Shown: positions 14,758 to 24,202 of the stretch, one piece after another | How positions within the stretch are numbered: the first letter of the stretch is position 1 | How the letters are laid out: every line of letters begins with the position of its first letter | DNA from: Engelhardtia mirabilis | Lineage (GTDB): Bacteria > Planctomycetota > UBA1135 > GCA-002686595 | Direction: 5' to 3' | Length of the DNA: 64,000 nucleotides | Assembly (NCBI GenBank): GCA_007751255.1 | Contig: CP036296.1 | Coordinates: 4,960,001-5,024,000 of the forward strand | The notes under the pieces: model-generated | The model's database searches: none | What the model was told of the DNA's origin: nothing | Seen by the model: the letters and a program-made list of their open reading frames with translations, nothing else | Position numbers and translations under genes: made by a program

Positions 14758-16521
14758 TCACTCGGCCGCCATGCTCTCGGCCGCCGCGCTGGCTCGGTCG
14801 ACGGCTTCAGCGGTGCTGTCGCACAGGAGGAGCTTGCCCGCCTCCTCCACGACCCCGGCGCGGCGCAGCACTCGCTTGACCCCGGAGCCCATCCCGGCCA
14901 GCACCACCACCAGGCCGTCGCGGTGCAAGCGCGAGATCGCCGAGCGGAGGTTGACCAGGCCGGTCGCGTCGATGACCGGAACGGCCGAGAGGTCGAGCAC
15001 CACGACCTTGGCGTCGCTGCGTGCGCGGTGCAGGGCGCTGGTGGCACGATGGGCGGCGCCGAAGAACAGGGGACCCGCGATCTCGTACCAGACGATTCCC
15101 TTCGACCTGAGCTCCGGGGGAACCGCCTGCTGCTCGTCGACCAGGCGGACCTCGGAGACCTCGATCATCCGACGCATGAAGAGGATCGAGGCCAGCACCA
15201 ACCCGGCGCCGACGGCGATCACCATGTCGAACAGGACGGTCAGGCCGAGGCAGGTCAAGAGCACGAGGCTGTCGCCCCGGGGCGAGGTCCGCAGCACCAT
15301 CGCCACGTGCCTCACCTCCGCCATGTTCCAGGCGACCAGCGTGAGCAGCGCCGCGAGGGACGCCATGGGCAGGTAGCCGAGCACGGGCGCGAAGGCCAGC
15401 ACGGCCGACAACACGACCAGTGAGTGGACCACCGCCGCGATCGGCGTGCGCCCCCCCGCCCGCACGTTGGTGGCCGTGCGTGCGATGGCCCCGGTGGCGG
15501 CGATACCACCGAAGAGCGGGCAGAGCACGTTCCCGACGCCTTGCGCGAACAGCTCCGCGTCGGGGTCGTGGTTGTCCCCCATCATCCCGTCGGCGACCAC
15601 CGCCGAGAGCAGGGACTCGATCGCACCGAGCATGGCGATCGCGAAGGCCGAGGGCAGCAGCTCGCGCACCAGGTCGAAGGTGATCCCGATCGGGGCGCCG
15701 TCCGCTCCCGCGAGGTTCCAGGGCATCACGAGTTGGGGGGCGAGCCTGGGGATCCCCAGTCCGATCCCATCGGCCGTTTCAAAGGCGAAGCGGTCGCGAA
15801 TCGTCGCCACGTGGAAGCCGGGCACCAGCTGCTCGAGCGCCCAGGCCACGAGCGCCGCCACTGCCAGGGCCACCAGCGGGGCCGGGATGCGCCGACTCAC
15901 CCGGGGCCACAGGACCAGCATGAGCAGCGTGGACAGGCCCGTCGCGAACTCCGGCCAACGCGCGGTGGGAAGGGCTCGCGCCAGCGCCTCGACGCGGTCC
16001 AGGTAGTGCTCGGGACGCCCCGCCACCGCCAAGCCCAGCAGGTCCTGGACTTGAAGCGTCGCGATCACGACGGCGATGCCCGCCGTGAAGCCGACCGTCA
16101 CCGGGTAGGGGACGAGTTGGATCAGACGCCCCGCGCGGGCCAGGGCGAGGCACGCCTGCAGGAGTCCGGCCAACATCGTGGCCAACAGCAGTCCCCCCAG
16201 GCCGTGGCGAACCACGATCGGGGCCAGGATCACCACGAAGGCCGCCGTGGGCCCGGACACCTGGACCTTGGAGCCCCCGAGGACCGCGATCACGAAGCCC
16301 GCGACGATGGCCGTGTAGAGCCCGTGTTGCGGCGGCACGCCGACCGCCACGGCCAGGGCCATGGAAAGGGGCAGGGCCACCACCCCCACAACCACGCCCG
16401 CCAGGAGGTCCGCCCGCAGCGTGGAGGCGTTGTAGCCGCTCGCGATCGCGCCACGCAGCGCGGCGGCCACGCGGATCTTCCCGGACGGTTCCGCCGCCGG
16501 CAGCGGGGACTCTTGCGACAT
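14758..16521 (-). CDS. SulP-family anion transporter with STAS domain
   Basis: A 587-residue SLC26/SulP transporter. About 10-12 membrane helices occupy residues 35-440, beginning with the family signature region A-G-V-V-V-G-V-V-A-L-P-L-S-M-A. G-L-Y-T-A-I-V-A-G-F and V-S-G-P-T-A-A-F are conserved family stretches. A cytoplasmic STAS domain follows (about 455-570) with V-V-L-D-L-S-A-V-P-V-I-D-A-T-G-L, the normal nucleotide-binding/regulatory site. Substrate may be sulfate, bicarbonate or dicarboxylate and cannot be read from sequence. It is convergent with the SGNH-TPR gene (31 bp apart). Sulfate transport would fit two sulfatases in the window, but that link is inference. Confidence 0.95.
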   Translation of the reverse strand: MSQESPLPAAEPSGKIRVAAALRGAIASGYNASTLRADLLAGVVVGVVALPLSMALAVAVGVPPQHGLYTAIVAGFVIAVLGGSKVQVSGPTAAFVVILAPIVVRHGLGGLLLATMLAGLLQACLALARAGRLIQLVPYPVTVGFTAGIAVVIATLQVQDLLGLAVAGRPEHYLDRVEALARALPTARWPEFATGLSTLLMLVLWPRVSRRIPAPLVALAVAALVAWALEQLVPGFHVATIRDRFAFETADGIGLGIPRLAPQLVMPWNLAGADGAPIGITFDLVRELLPSAFAIAMLGAIESLLSAVVADGMMGDNHDPDAELFAQGVGNVLCPLFGGIAATGAIARTATNVRAGGRTPIAAVVHSLVVLSAVLAFAPVLGYLPMASLAALLTLVAWNMAEVRHVAMVLRTSPRGDSLVLLTCLGLTVLFDMVIAVGAGLVLASILFMRRMIEVSEVRLVDEQQAVPPELRSKGIVWYEIAGPLFFGAAHRATSALHRARSDAKVVVLDLSAVPVIDATGLVNLRSAISRLHRDGLVVVLAGMGSGVKRVLRRAGVVEEAGKLLLCDSTAEAVDRASAAAESMAAE

Positions 16522-16651
16522 CGTGGGGCGCAGGGATGTCCTGCCGCCCTTCTCTTCCGTGGTGTTGGTCGTGAAATCGGACAGACGGGCAGAGCATCCG
16601 TCTCAGGACCGGAGGGTGTCAAGCAAGCGGGCCGATGCCCGGGCCTCCCCG

Positions 16652-18073
16652 TCAGAGCCGGTACGCGTTGACCGCGCCCGGGAACTCGCCGATGGCGACC
16701 TCCTGGACCTTGGCCAGCACGGCCGGGTCGCGCGCGTCCGCGAGCACGTAGAACTTCCACAGGTCGCGGTAGGAGCGCTCCAGGTCCGCGAGGCGCGGGA
16801 CGCGGTCGGAGAACTCCGCCAGGGGGCGCGGCTCGTGCACGCCCGGCCAACGCACGTGGGTGGCGACCTCCTTGAGCTGCATCCGCGCGGCCGGGCAGTA
16901 GACGATCACCTCGATCTCCTTGCCGGTGGCGAAGCGCACCAGGTCGGCGATGCGTGCCTCGACGGCGGCGCGCTCGGCCCCGCGCCCGCGGGCGAAGTAG
17001 CGCTCGACCAGTTCCTTCTGGGTCTGCTCGTTCTCGTAGCGCGGGAAGACGCAGGCGCGCTTGAACAGTCGACGGCGCTCGAAGCCCTCGAGCAGGTGGC
17101 TCACGCGCGCGCGCAGGCGCGGATCGCCCTGGTGAACCGAGCGCCGCAAGAGGTCGACCAGGGAATGGTCGGTCTGCATGTAGAGGTCCGCGTCCTCGAT
17201 CAGACCCGCGCCCAGGCACAGCTCCGCGGCCCGGGCGATCAGGGCCCCGGCGGAGACCTTGGCGTGGTGGTAGTAGACGCGTTCGGAGAAGTAGTAGCGC
17301 GCCTCGAGGATCCGCACGATCTCGCTCAGGATGTCCTCGCGCAGGAGCTCGCGCTTCTGCAGGTCCAGATACAGGTTGCCGCTGGCTCGATCGACCTTGA
17401 AGTAGCGCACGATGCGCTCGTCCACCTGCAGCCGCAGACCGGTGAAGTAGGCGTCGCGGGCGAGGTAGTCGAGGATGTCGGAACAGATCGTGTCCGACAT
17501 GATCTGCGACCAGTAGGGCGGGATCGGCGCGCGACCTTCGGTGCCCTGGGGCAACAGGATCGTGAGCACGTCGTCGCGCACGCCCAGCTCGTCCAACAGG
17601 CGCCCCAGCTCGGTCGAGACCGACAGCATCCCGCGGTAGCGCGCGGCGGAGTCGTGGCGCTCGAGCAGCCCACTCTGGTCCTCGATGTTGTGCCCGAAGG
17701 GCACGTGGGTGACGTCGTGGATCAGGGCCGCGAGCCGGATCAGCCGGGCCTCCTCCTCGCTGATCCCGAGGCAGGCCCGGGGCTCGAGGTCGGCGTTCTG
17801 GTTGATCGCCTCGATCATCGAGCGGGTCACGTGCAGCGTGCCGATCGAGTGCTCGAAGCGCGAGTGGACCGCCCCCGGGTAGGCCAGGTAGGCGGTGCCG
17901 AGCTGCTTGACGCCCCGCAGCCGCTGCATCTCGCGCGTGTCGAGCACGGCGAGCTCCTCGTCGGTCAGATCGATGTCCCCGTGGACGGGGTCGCGCAGGA
18001 CGCTGAATCGTTTACGGCCGGACAAGAAACAGGGCTGTGGTCGGGAGTCGGGGCGAAGGGCTGGAGGGGTCAT
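16652..18073 (-). CDS. HD-domain phosphohydrolase (dNTPase/SAMHD1-like, COG1078)
   Basis: About 473 residues. The opening R-D-P-V-H-G-D-I-D-L and Q-R-L-R-G-V-K-Q-L-G, then A-V-H-S-R-F-E-H-S-I-G-T-L-H, A-L-I-H-D-V-T-H-V-P-F-G-H, are the hallmark metal- and substrate-binding motifs of this family (His70, His119-Asp120, His123, His128). Family members hydrolyse dNTPs or related nucleotides. The start is uncertain: ATG at 18073 is exactly at the edge of the inverted-repeat arm; an internal TTG at 18025 would remove 16 residues and leave the conserved core intact. It is divergent from the metalloprotease gene. A 130-bp gap to the SulP gene, on the same strand, contains nothing obvious. Confidence 0.9.
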   Translation of the reverse strand: MTPPALRPDSRPQPCFLSGRKRFSVLRDPVHGDIDLTDEELAVLDTREMQRLRGVKQLGTAYLAYPGAVHSRFEHSIGTLHVTRSMIEAINQNADLEPRACLGISEEEARLIRLAALIHDVTHVPFGHNIEDQSGLLERHDSAARYRGMLSVSTELGRLLDELGVRDDVLTILLPQGTEGRAPIPPYWSQIMSDTICSDILDYLARDAYFTGLRLQVDERIVRYFKVDRASGNLYLDLQKRELLREDILSEIVRILEARYYFSERVYYHHAKVSAGALIARAAELCLGAGLIEDADLYMQTDHSLVDLLRRSVHQGDPRLRARVSHLLEGFERRRLFKRACVFPRYENEQTQKELVERYFARGRGAERAAVEARIADLVRFATGKEIEVIVYCPAARMQLKEVATHVRWPGVHEPRPLAEFSDRVPRLADLERSYRDLWKFYVLADARDPAVLAKVQEVAIGEFPGAVNAYRL

Positions 18074-18189
18074 TTCGGGCCGTACGGTGCCGGGATCGTT
18101 TGGCCCACCGGCCGCCGACGATGTTGCGGTCCGCTGCGTCGTCGGCGGCCGGTGGGCCAAACGATCCCGGCACCGTACGGCCCGAAATG
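18071..18189. repeat. Inverted-repeat element C (50-bp perfect arms)
   Basis: Left arm 18071-18120 and right arm 18140-18189 are perfect reverse complements, with a 19-bp loop (18121-18139). Outside the arms, GGAGGGG on the left and CCCCTCC on the right continue the symmetry after a single-base bulge. Each arm contains CGTACGGTGCC, the same core as element B, and a GGCCCACCGGCCGCCGACG block. A further partial copy (CACCGTACGGCCCACGG) lies at about 18196-18212. The element sits between divergent genes and supplies the annotated start codon of the HD gene. Confidence 0.93.
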
Positions 18190-18284
18190 CCCCTCCACCG
18201 TACGGCCCACGGTTACGGCTCACCACCGCCCTGCTAAGCTCTTCCCGCCCCCCCCGGCGAGCGACCTCCACCCCACGGACGAGC

Positions 18285-21200
18285 ATGACCCGACCCCGAG
18301 CTTTCCGCCGGGCCCACCGCCGGGTGGTCCTCCTGGCGGCCGTAATCGGCCTGATTCCCTGCGCCGCGATTCTCGCCCGACCGAGCGCGGCCTCCGCGAG
18401 CGCTGCCGCTCCGTTCCGCGGCGACGACGACGCTCCGCCGACCCTCGGGTTGGCCCTCGACCGAGCCGAGAGTCTGCTCGAGCTGGGCGACCTGGACCGC
18501 GCCCGGGCCCAGATCGAGCGCGCCCTGGAGCGCGACGCGCGCTCCCTGCGGGCTTGGGACCTGCGCGCGCGCTGGGCCGAGGTGGCCGAGGACCGCGACG
18601 ACCTGGTGCACACGCTCCACCGCCGGCTCGAGCTGACCGTGGCCCAGGACCGGCCCAAGGCCGAGCGCGCGGAGGTCCGCGAGCGGCTCTACGCCGTCGA
18701 CCCCCTGGCCCGCGACCTCGAGCTGCTGCGCGAGGAGTTCGTCGAGGAGCTGGTCAAGCTGGCCGAGGGCTACACCAAGGAGAAGCGCCCCCACTCCGCC
18801 ATCCGGACCCACAAGGAGGTCCTGGCCCTGGATCCGTCCCGGATCGAGAGCGAGGCCGCGATCGAGCTCCTGGCCGCCGCGCCGGACCCCAGCCTGGCCG
18901 CCGACGCCAACCCGCCGGACCTGTTCGCCGACGTGACCGAGGAGTGGATCCGCGAGCACGACGAGAAGCACGGCGACTGGGGCGACCGAGCCAAGCTGAC
19001 CCGCGACAACTACGTCACCCAGACCAACGCCGGCTACGAGCTGATGGTCCGCGCGGGCGAGGCCATGGAGCAGATGAACGCCTTCTACCGGGTGTTCTTC
19101 GAGTACGGCACCGAGGACTCGCCCGGCGGCGTGTCGCGCATCGACCTTTTGATCTACAAGGATCGCCAGGAGTACCTCGACGCCGGCGCGATCGAGTGGT
19201 CGCGCGGCTTCTTCAACGGCGGCGCGGTGGTCACCTACGCCGGCGAGGACAGCTTCGAAACGATCGTCGGCGTGCTGTTCCACGAGGCGGCGCACCAGTT
19301 CGTGTCCCTGGCCACCAACGCGAGTGGCTGGCTGAACGAGGGCCTGGCGTCGTTCTTCGAGGGCTGCCGTATCCTGGCCAACGGCACGGTGATCATGAAC
19401 CTGCCGGCCAACCACCGGCTGTTCCCCCTCGCCAGCCGCATGGAGCAGGGCTGGATGGAGCACGTCAACGACGGCGTGGATCCGGCCGACCCCAACAAGA
19501 CGCCGGAGACCGCGCCGACCTTCGCGATCGTGCTCGGCGGTCGCTACCCCTGGGGCCCACCGTGGTACGCGCCGACCTGGGGCGTGGTGTACTTCTGCTA
19601 CAACTACCAGGACCCTGTCGACGGCCGCTACGTGTACCGCTCGGCCTTCCGCGGGTTCATGGACTCGCTCAGCTCGCGCCTGGGCGACTCGGCCATCGAG
19701 CACTTCGAGGAGGTCGTGCTCGGTCAACCGTCGAAGCCGACCGTCAAGGTCGACTACACCGGCCAGGAGCGCCTGCCCCTGCCGAAGACCGTCGACGAGC
19801 TGAACGAGATCTGGAAGGACTGGATCCTGCGCCTGCGCGACGAGCAGAGCGGCAAGCTCGAGGTGGAGCGCCCGTGGCGCGCCTGGGCCCTTTACGCCAT
19901 CGATCGCGGCGAGAAGGACGTGGCCCTCGAACACTTCGAGAAGGGCATCGCGGCCACGCCGGCCGACGTGGGCCTGTTGCAGGACTTCGCCGCGTTCCTG
20001 TCGACGACCCTCAAGAACGACGACCGCGCGTCCAAGCTCCAGTTGCGCGCAGTGCAGCTGCTCGAGAACGAGGACCCGATCGACGAGAAGGCCCTGGCCT
20101 CGGCCCGTCGCGCCCTCTCCAAGTACGACCCCGATCGCAAGGACGTCGAGGAGATCCACGACAAGCTGCGCTCGGCGGTGCTGGGCCTGGTGCAGCGCTA
20201 CGTGGCCGACGGGCTGTACCTGCAGGCCATGGACCTGTCCTGGCGCTTCGGCAACCAGCTGGGCGAGCAGCGACTGTTCGAGCTCTACGCCCAGGCCCTG
20301 GCGGCCGGCGGACGCTCGACCGCGATCTGGAAGCTGGCCTACGACGAGCGCGGGCTCGACGGCTGGGTCTCGGGCGAGACCGGGGGCTGGACCTCCGAGG
20401 GCGTCAACCTGCTGGGCAAGCTGGGTGAGTACCGCGCCGACAGCTTCGACTACCGCTTCCTGACCTTCGACACGGTCACCTCCGGCGACTACTCGTTCGA
20501 GGCCGAGGTCAAGGTCGAGAGCGGCAAGGGCGCCTTCGGAGGGCTGGTCTTCGGGCGCAAGAGCGACACGACCTTCCACTCGATGATCCTGTTCCCGCCC
20601 AAGCGCGGGCGCGAGGGCGCCGCCGAGACGGGCTACGTCGACCTGACCAGCTTCTACGGCGGCGACTTCAAGATCTGGCGCCACAACACGGTGCAGGTCG
20701 ACAAGGGCGAAGCCACCAGCGCCACCACCAGCTTCCACAAGCTGCGCGTGGACGTGGTCGGCACCACCGTCGACGTGTGGTTCGACGGCACCTTCATCGC
20801 CAGCCAGGACTTCGGCACGGCGGACGTGCTGCGCGGCGGCTTCGGCCTGGTCATCGGCCCCGGCGAGAGCCTGTTCCGCAACGTGCGCTACCTGGCGCGC
20901 CAGCCCAACGACCCCGCCTCCGCCCTCGAACGCGAGCGGCGCATCGAAGAGCTGATGGCCCAGGGTCAGGGGCTGAACGGCAGCTACCTGGGCTACGTGC
21001 CGCCCTTCCCGCGCGTGGAGCGCTGGGTCCGCGACCCGCTGGCCGATTGGGACGAGATCGGACCCTCGCCGACGCTGCTCGCCTTCTGGAACATCGACGT
21101 GAACGAGATCATGCCCCTGGACGGCTGGCTCGATCACCTGATGGACGAGCACGGCAAGGCCGGCCTGAAGATCGTCAACGTGGTCTCCCCCAACGACTCC

Positions 21201-22034
21201 GAGCGCATCGAGGAGTACCTGGCCGGGACGAAGTTCCCGGGCTCGGTAGCGCTCGACCGGCGCGAGGGCTTCGGCATCGGCGACACCTTCGAGGACTTCT
21301 CGATCGACCGCTTCAACCTGCCGCGGATGTTGCTCTTGGATCTCGACCACCGCGTGGTGTGGGAGGGCGATCCGGGCTTCAGCATCGGCACCGGGTGGGT
21401 CCCCGCCGAGGGCAGCTTCGTGGACGCGCCGATCGCGGAGCTGGTCGCCAAGCGCAAGCTCGCGACCCTGGTGCCCTGGCGCGAGCAGTGGACCGCCACG
21501 GGGCAGCCGGCCCTCGCGGCGGGTCGCTTTGCCGAGGCCGCGCCGCTCTTGATCGCGGCCGAGGGCTTCGACGCGCGCTTCGATCCCCAGGTCCGCGAGG
21601 CCAAGACGGCGCTCGACTCGGTGCGCTCATCCATGGCCAGCATCTCGGTCACCGCCGAAGCCATCGCCCGCGACGGGGCCGACCCGGCCCTGGACGTGCT
21701 GCTCGACTGGGGTCGCGAGGTCGGTGCCGAGCTGACGCCGCGCGAACGCAAGGAGCTCAAGGACGTCCTCGAGGGCCGGCTCGACAAGGCCTGGGATCGC
21801 GCGGAGAAGGCCGTGGCCGACTGGCTCAAGCGCAACCGGCGCGACCCCGCGGCGGCAGCGATCGACGAGTTGGCCGGCGAACTCGAAGCCCTCGAGGGGC
21901 GCTTCCCGACCGAGCTCGCCGCGCTGATTCGGACGGCCTGGGACGAAGGCGGCTACGACGCCGTGGGCGCCGAGGCCGAGTCGGCCGCGCAGCTCCCGGC
22001 CCGTTGGCTCGCCCGGGAGTACTTCCGCTGGTAG
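18285..22034 (+). CDS. Large exported mosaic protein: TPR, zinc metalloprotease, lectin-like and thioredoxin-like domains
   Basis: 1249 residues. Order: signal or anchor (about 12-38), TPR-like helices (about 60-210), a gluzincin-type protease domain with H-E-A-A-H (333-337) and downstream L-N-E-G-L-A-S-F-F (the E-x-x-A third ligand, about 352), further helical repeats (about 530-690), a jelly-roll/laminin-G-like domain (about 720-870, with F-G-G-L-V-F-G-R), then a thioredoxin-like domain (about 925-1045) lacking any C-x-x-C. A helical tail ends the protein. The protease part resembles DUF1570/peptidase MA-like proteins. The redox domain has no Cys pair, so it is probably structural. The ATG at 18285 was chosen because it gives a signal sequence; the frame is open further upstream through the inverted repeat. 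Confidence 0.85.
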   Translation: MTRPRAFRRAHRRVVLLAAVIGLIPCAAILARPSAASASAAAPFRGDDDAPPTLGLALDRAESLLELGDLDRARAQIERALERDARSLRAWDLRARWAEVAEDRDDLVHTLHRRLELTVAQDRPKAERAEVRERLYAVDPLARDLELLREEFVEELVKLAEGYTKEKRPHSAIRTHKEVLALDPSRIESEAAIELLAAAPDPSLAADANPPDLFADVTEEWIREHDEKHGDWGDRAKLTRDNYVTQTNAGYELMVRAGEAMEQMNAFYRVFFEYGTEDSPGGVSRIDLLIYKDRQEYLDAGAIEWSRGFFNGGAVVTYAGEDSFETIVGVLFHEAAHQFVSLATNASGWLNEGLASFFEGCRILANGTVIMNLPANHRLFPLASRMEQGWMEHVNDGVDPADPNKTPETAPTFAIVLGGRYPWGPPWYAPTWGVVYFCYNYQDPVDGRYVYRSAFRGFMDSLSSRLGDSAIEHFEEVVLGQPSKPTVKVDYTGQERLPLPKTVDELNEIWKDWILRLRDEQSGKLEVERPWRAWALYAIDRGEKDVALEHFEKGIAATPADVGLLQDFAAFLSTTLKNDDRASKLQLRAVQLLENEDPIDEKALASARRALSKYDPDRKDVEEIHDKLRSAVLGLVQRYVADGLYLQAMDLSWRFGNQLGEQRLFELYAQALAAGGRSTAIWKLAYDERGLDGWVSGETGGWTSEGVNLLGKLGEYRADSFDYRFLTFDTVTSGDYSFEAEVKVESGKGAFGGLVFGRKSDTTFHSMILFPPKRGREGAAETGYVDLTSFYGGDFKIWRHNTVQVDKGEATSATTSFHKLRVDVVGTTVDVWFDGTFIASQDFGTADVLRGGFGLVIGPGESLFRNVRYLARQPNDPASALERERRIEELMAQGQGLNGSYLGYVPPFPRVERWVRDPLADWDEIGPSPTLLAFWNIDVNEIMPLDGWLDHLMDEHGKAGLKIVNVVSPNDSERIEEYLAGTKFPGSVALDRREGFGIGDTFEDFSIDRFNLPRMLLLDLDHRVVWEGDPGFSIGTGWVPAEGSFVDAPIAELVAKRKLATLVPWREQWTATGQPALAAGRFAEAAPLLIAAEGFDARFDPQVREAKTALDSVRSSMASISVTAEAIARDGADPALDVLLDWGREVGAELTPRERKELKDVLEGRLDKAWDRAEKAVADWLKRNRRDPAAAAIDELAGELEALEGRFPTELAALIRTAWDEGGYDAVGAEAESAAQLPARWLAREYFRW

Positions 22035-23428
22035 AGCGAGCACGTCTTCGCGCCGCGGCCCCCGCGTTGCTGCTGCTGCTCGGCGCCTGCGCGCCGAGCG
22101 GCGGGGAGCAGCCGTCGCCGCCCCCGCGCCTGGTGCTGTTCCTGGTGGACACCCTGCGCGCGGACCGGCTCACGCCCTACGGGCACGACCGGCCCACTTC
22201 GCCCAACCTCGAGCGCCTGGTCGCCCGCGGGGCGGTCTTCGACCAGGCCTGGTCCCCCGCTCCCTGGACCCTGCCGGCCACGGCCTCGCTGCTGACCGGC
22301 GTCGACCCCGACCGCCACGGCGCGGGGCTGCACGGTTCGTGGCGCGACCTCGCCAGCCAAGTCCCCGACGGCCTGGCGGCGGACGTGCCGACCCTGGCCG
22401 AGCGCCTGGGCGACGAGGGCTGGCGCTGCGAGGCCTTCGTCACCAATCCCTTCGTGGGCTTCGGTCTCGAGCGCGGCTTCGAGTCCTTCACCCTGCGCCA
22501 GACCGAGGCGGCCGAGGTGCTCGACTGGACCCTCGAGCGCCTCGACGTGCCCGGCGACGAGCGCCCCACTTTCCTGCTCGCGCACCTGATCGACTGCCAC
22601 GACCCGCTGCTGATCCCGGACGAGTTCGTGCTCGACGCCAGGCCGCCCGGCGACAGGCTGCCCGTGCCCGACATCTCCAACCGCACCTTCTCGACCCTGG
22701 CGATGACGCCCGAGCACCGGGCCGCGCGCCTGCGCCTCTACGACGGCGCTGTGCGCTACGTGGACGCACAACTGGGCCGCCTGCTCGACAGCCTCGAGGC
22801 CGACGGGAGCATCGACGACACCTACCTGGTGTTCACCTCCGACCACGGCGAAGAGGTCTTCGAGAGCGCGGCCCTCGCCCGCGGCGCCGGCTACGTGCAA
22901 CCCGAGACCGTGCGGCCCCTCGGCCATGGGCACACCCTGTTCGAAGAGGTCCTGCGCGTGCCGCTGGTGATCGCGGGGCCGGGCGTCGAGGCGCGAGGCC
23001 TGCACGTTCCGGGGGCCGTCGCGACCCACGACCTGGTTCCGACCCTGCTCGAGCTCCTGGGCGTCGACCACGACCCGGCCGAGCTCGACGCGCGTTCGCT
23101 GGTGGGCACCCTGCGGGGTGAGCACGCCGACGCACGGGCGGTGGTCTCGCGCGGCATCGCCTTCGGTCGCGACCGCTCGGCGCTGCTGCGCGACGGCTGG
23201 TCGCTGGTCCGCGGCGGCGAGGGCGAGGCCACGGTCCTGTTGCGCGTGGGCGACCCCGAGCACTTGGATCGCTCCGCCGAAGAGCCCGACCGCCTGCTCG
23301 AGCTCGGGGCCGACCTCGATGCCCTGAACAGCCTGGCCCAGAGCCGGCGGGGCAGTGCGACGCAGATCGACCCGGCACAGCGCGCGCGCCTGCGGGCCCT
23401 GGGCTACCTGGACCGCGACCAGGAGTAG
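22028..23428 (+). CDS. Sulfatase-superfamily lipoprotein with Thr at the nucleophile position
   Basis: An alkaline-phosphatase-superfamily hydrolase of about 466 residues. F-L-V-D-T-L-R-A-D-R opens the domain; the active-site stretch is P-W-T-L-P-A-T-A-S-L-L-T-G, as in the large sulfatase-like group that lacks the C-x-P-x-R formylglycine site, so Cys-to-formylglycine maturation is not expected. T-S-D-H-G-E-E and G-H-G-H-T-L-F supply metal ligands. The N-terminus is a lipoprotein signal with L-L-L-G-A-C as lipobox. No ATG fits: CTG at 22028, after GGGAG at 22014-22018, is my choice; TTG at 22004 is the alternative. Either start overlaps the upstream gene, so translation is probably coupled. 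Substrate (sulfate, phosphate or phosphonate ester) is unknown. Confidence 0.85.
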   Translation: MVERARLRAAAPALLLLLGACAPSGGEQPSPPPRLVLFLVDTLRADRLTPYGHDRPTSPNLERLVARGAVFDQAWSPAPWTLPATASLLTGVDPDRHGAGLHGSWRDLASQVPDGLAADVPTLAERLGDEGWRCEAFVTNPFVGFGLERGFESFTLRQTEAAEVLDWTLERLDVPGDERPTFLLAHLIDCHDPLLIPDEFVLDARPPGDRLPVPDISNRTFSTLAMTPEHRAARLRLYDGAVRYVDAQLGRLLDSLEADGSIDDTYLVFTSDHGEEVFESAALARGAGYVQPETVRPLGHGHTLFEEVLRVPLVIAGPGVEARGLHVPGAVATHDLVPTLLELLGVDHDPAELDARSLVGTLRGEHADARAVVSRGIAFGRDRSALLRDGWSLVRGGEGEATVLLRVGDPEHLDRSAEEPDRLLELGADLDALNSLAQSRRGSATQIDPAQRARLRALGYLDRDQE

Positions 23429-23632
23429 GCGCGCGACGATCGGCGCGCCGCCGGGGTCGCGGGCGGGGCTCGATCGGACTCCACCCACCCGGCGGACCCC
23501 TCCGGGACGCGCCAGGGCGCCACGAAAACGCGCCGGATCGCCAAGAGGGCAAACCCCAAGCGCCGCTCTCCATTGCACATTGGTAGCCGGCCGTTCAGCC
23601 CTCCATCCAGCTCGACTGGCCGCCGCTCTCCC

Positions 23633-24202
23633 ATGACAGCCCCCACGCCCTCCCCCAGGGCTGCGATCGCGTTGTGCGCAGTCGCAGCCGTGATGCTCTC
23701 GTCGGCCTCGCTGCAGTCCGGGTCCCCGGCTCGCGAGGGGCGGATCCCGTCGGTCCCGGTCGCGAACGAGCCCGAGGCGCCCCTGGCGGTCGAGATCCAT
23801 CTGGATCCCCTACAGGGTGGACGCGCCCGCGTGCGGTACGAGGTGTCGCCACTCGTCCAATGCCTCGACGCGTCGGTCGAGCTGCGCCCCTCGAGCGCCG
23901 CCCGCGTGGTCGAGCACGTGGCTCCGCCCGCGGGGCCACGAGCCCGACGCGAAAGCGTCCAGGGACTGGCCCTGGTCGAAGTCGACGGGCCCGCGAGCCT
24001 GGAGCTGGTCTTCCGCATCGCCCTCGCCGACCCGGGCGGCATCGATGGCCGATCGACCTTCTCGATCGAGCGACAGGTCCTGTGGGGCGAGCTCCCCGTG
24101 GTCGACTCGACGCAACTGGTGTACGAGGCGGGCGAAGTTACGGCGCAGGTGCCGTCGATCCTGCGGCCGCGTGCGGCCGTCGCGGGCGGAGGTGAGCGGT
24201 GA
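23633..24202 (+). CDS. Small exported protein, partner of the metallopeptidase gene
   Basis: 189 residues with a signal sequence (hydrophobic A-A-I-A-L-C-A-V-A-A-V-M-L around residues 10-25) and a beta-rich body containing E-I-H-L-D-P, R-Y-E-V-S-P and several E-L-x-F-R-I strands. No enzymatic motif is seen. Its stop overlaps the start of the next gene by 4 bp (GTGA), so the two are translationally coupled. The 204-bp gap upstream has no evident repeat. The layout recalls an Ig-like or immune-inhibitor-like beta domain that might chaperone or inhibit the adjacent protease; this is inference from coupling alone. Confidence 0.65.
   Translation: MTAPTPSPRAAIALCAVAAVMLSSASLQSGSPAREGRIPSVPVANEPEAPLAVEIHLDPLQGGRARVRYEVSPLVQCLDASVELRPSSAARVVEHVAPPAGPRARRESVQGLALVEVDGPASLELVFRIALADPGGIDGRSTFSIERQVLWGELPVVDSTQLVYEAGEVTAQVPSILRPRAAVAGGGER

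Noticed and set aside
18234-21350. Open frame of 1038 codons opposite the mosaic metalloprotease
   Set aside because: It mirrors codon bias of the true gene, shows no motif, and would overlap the whole conserved protease.
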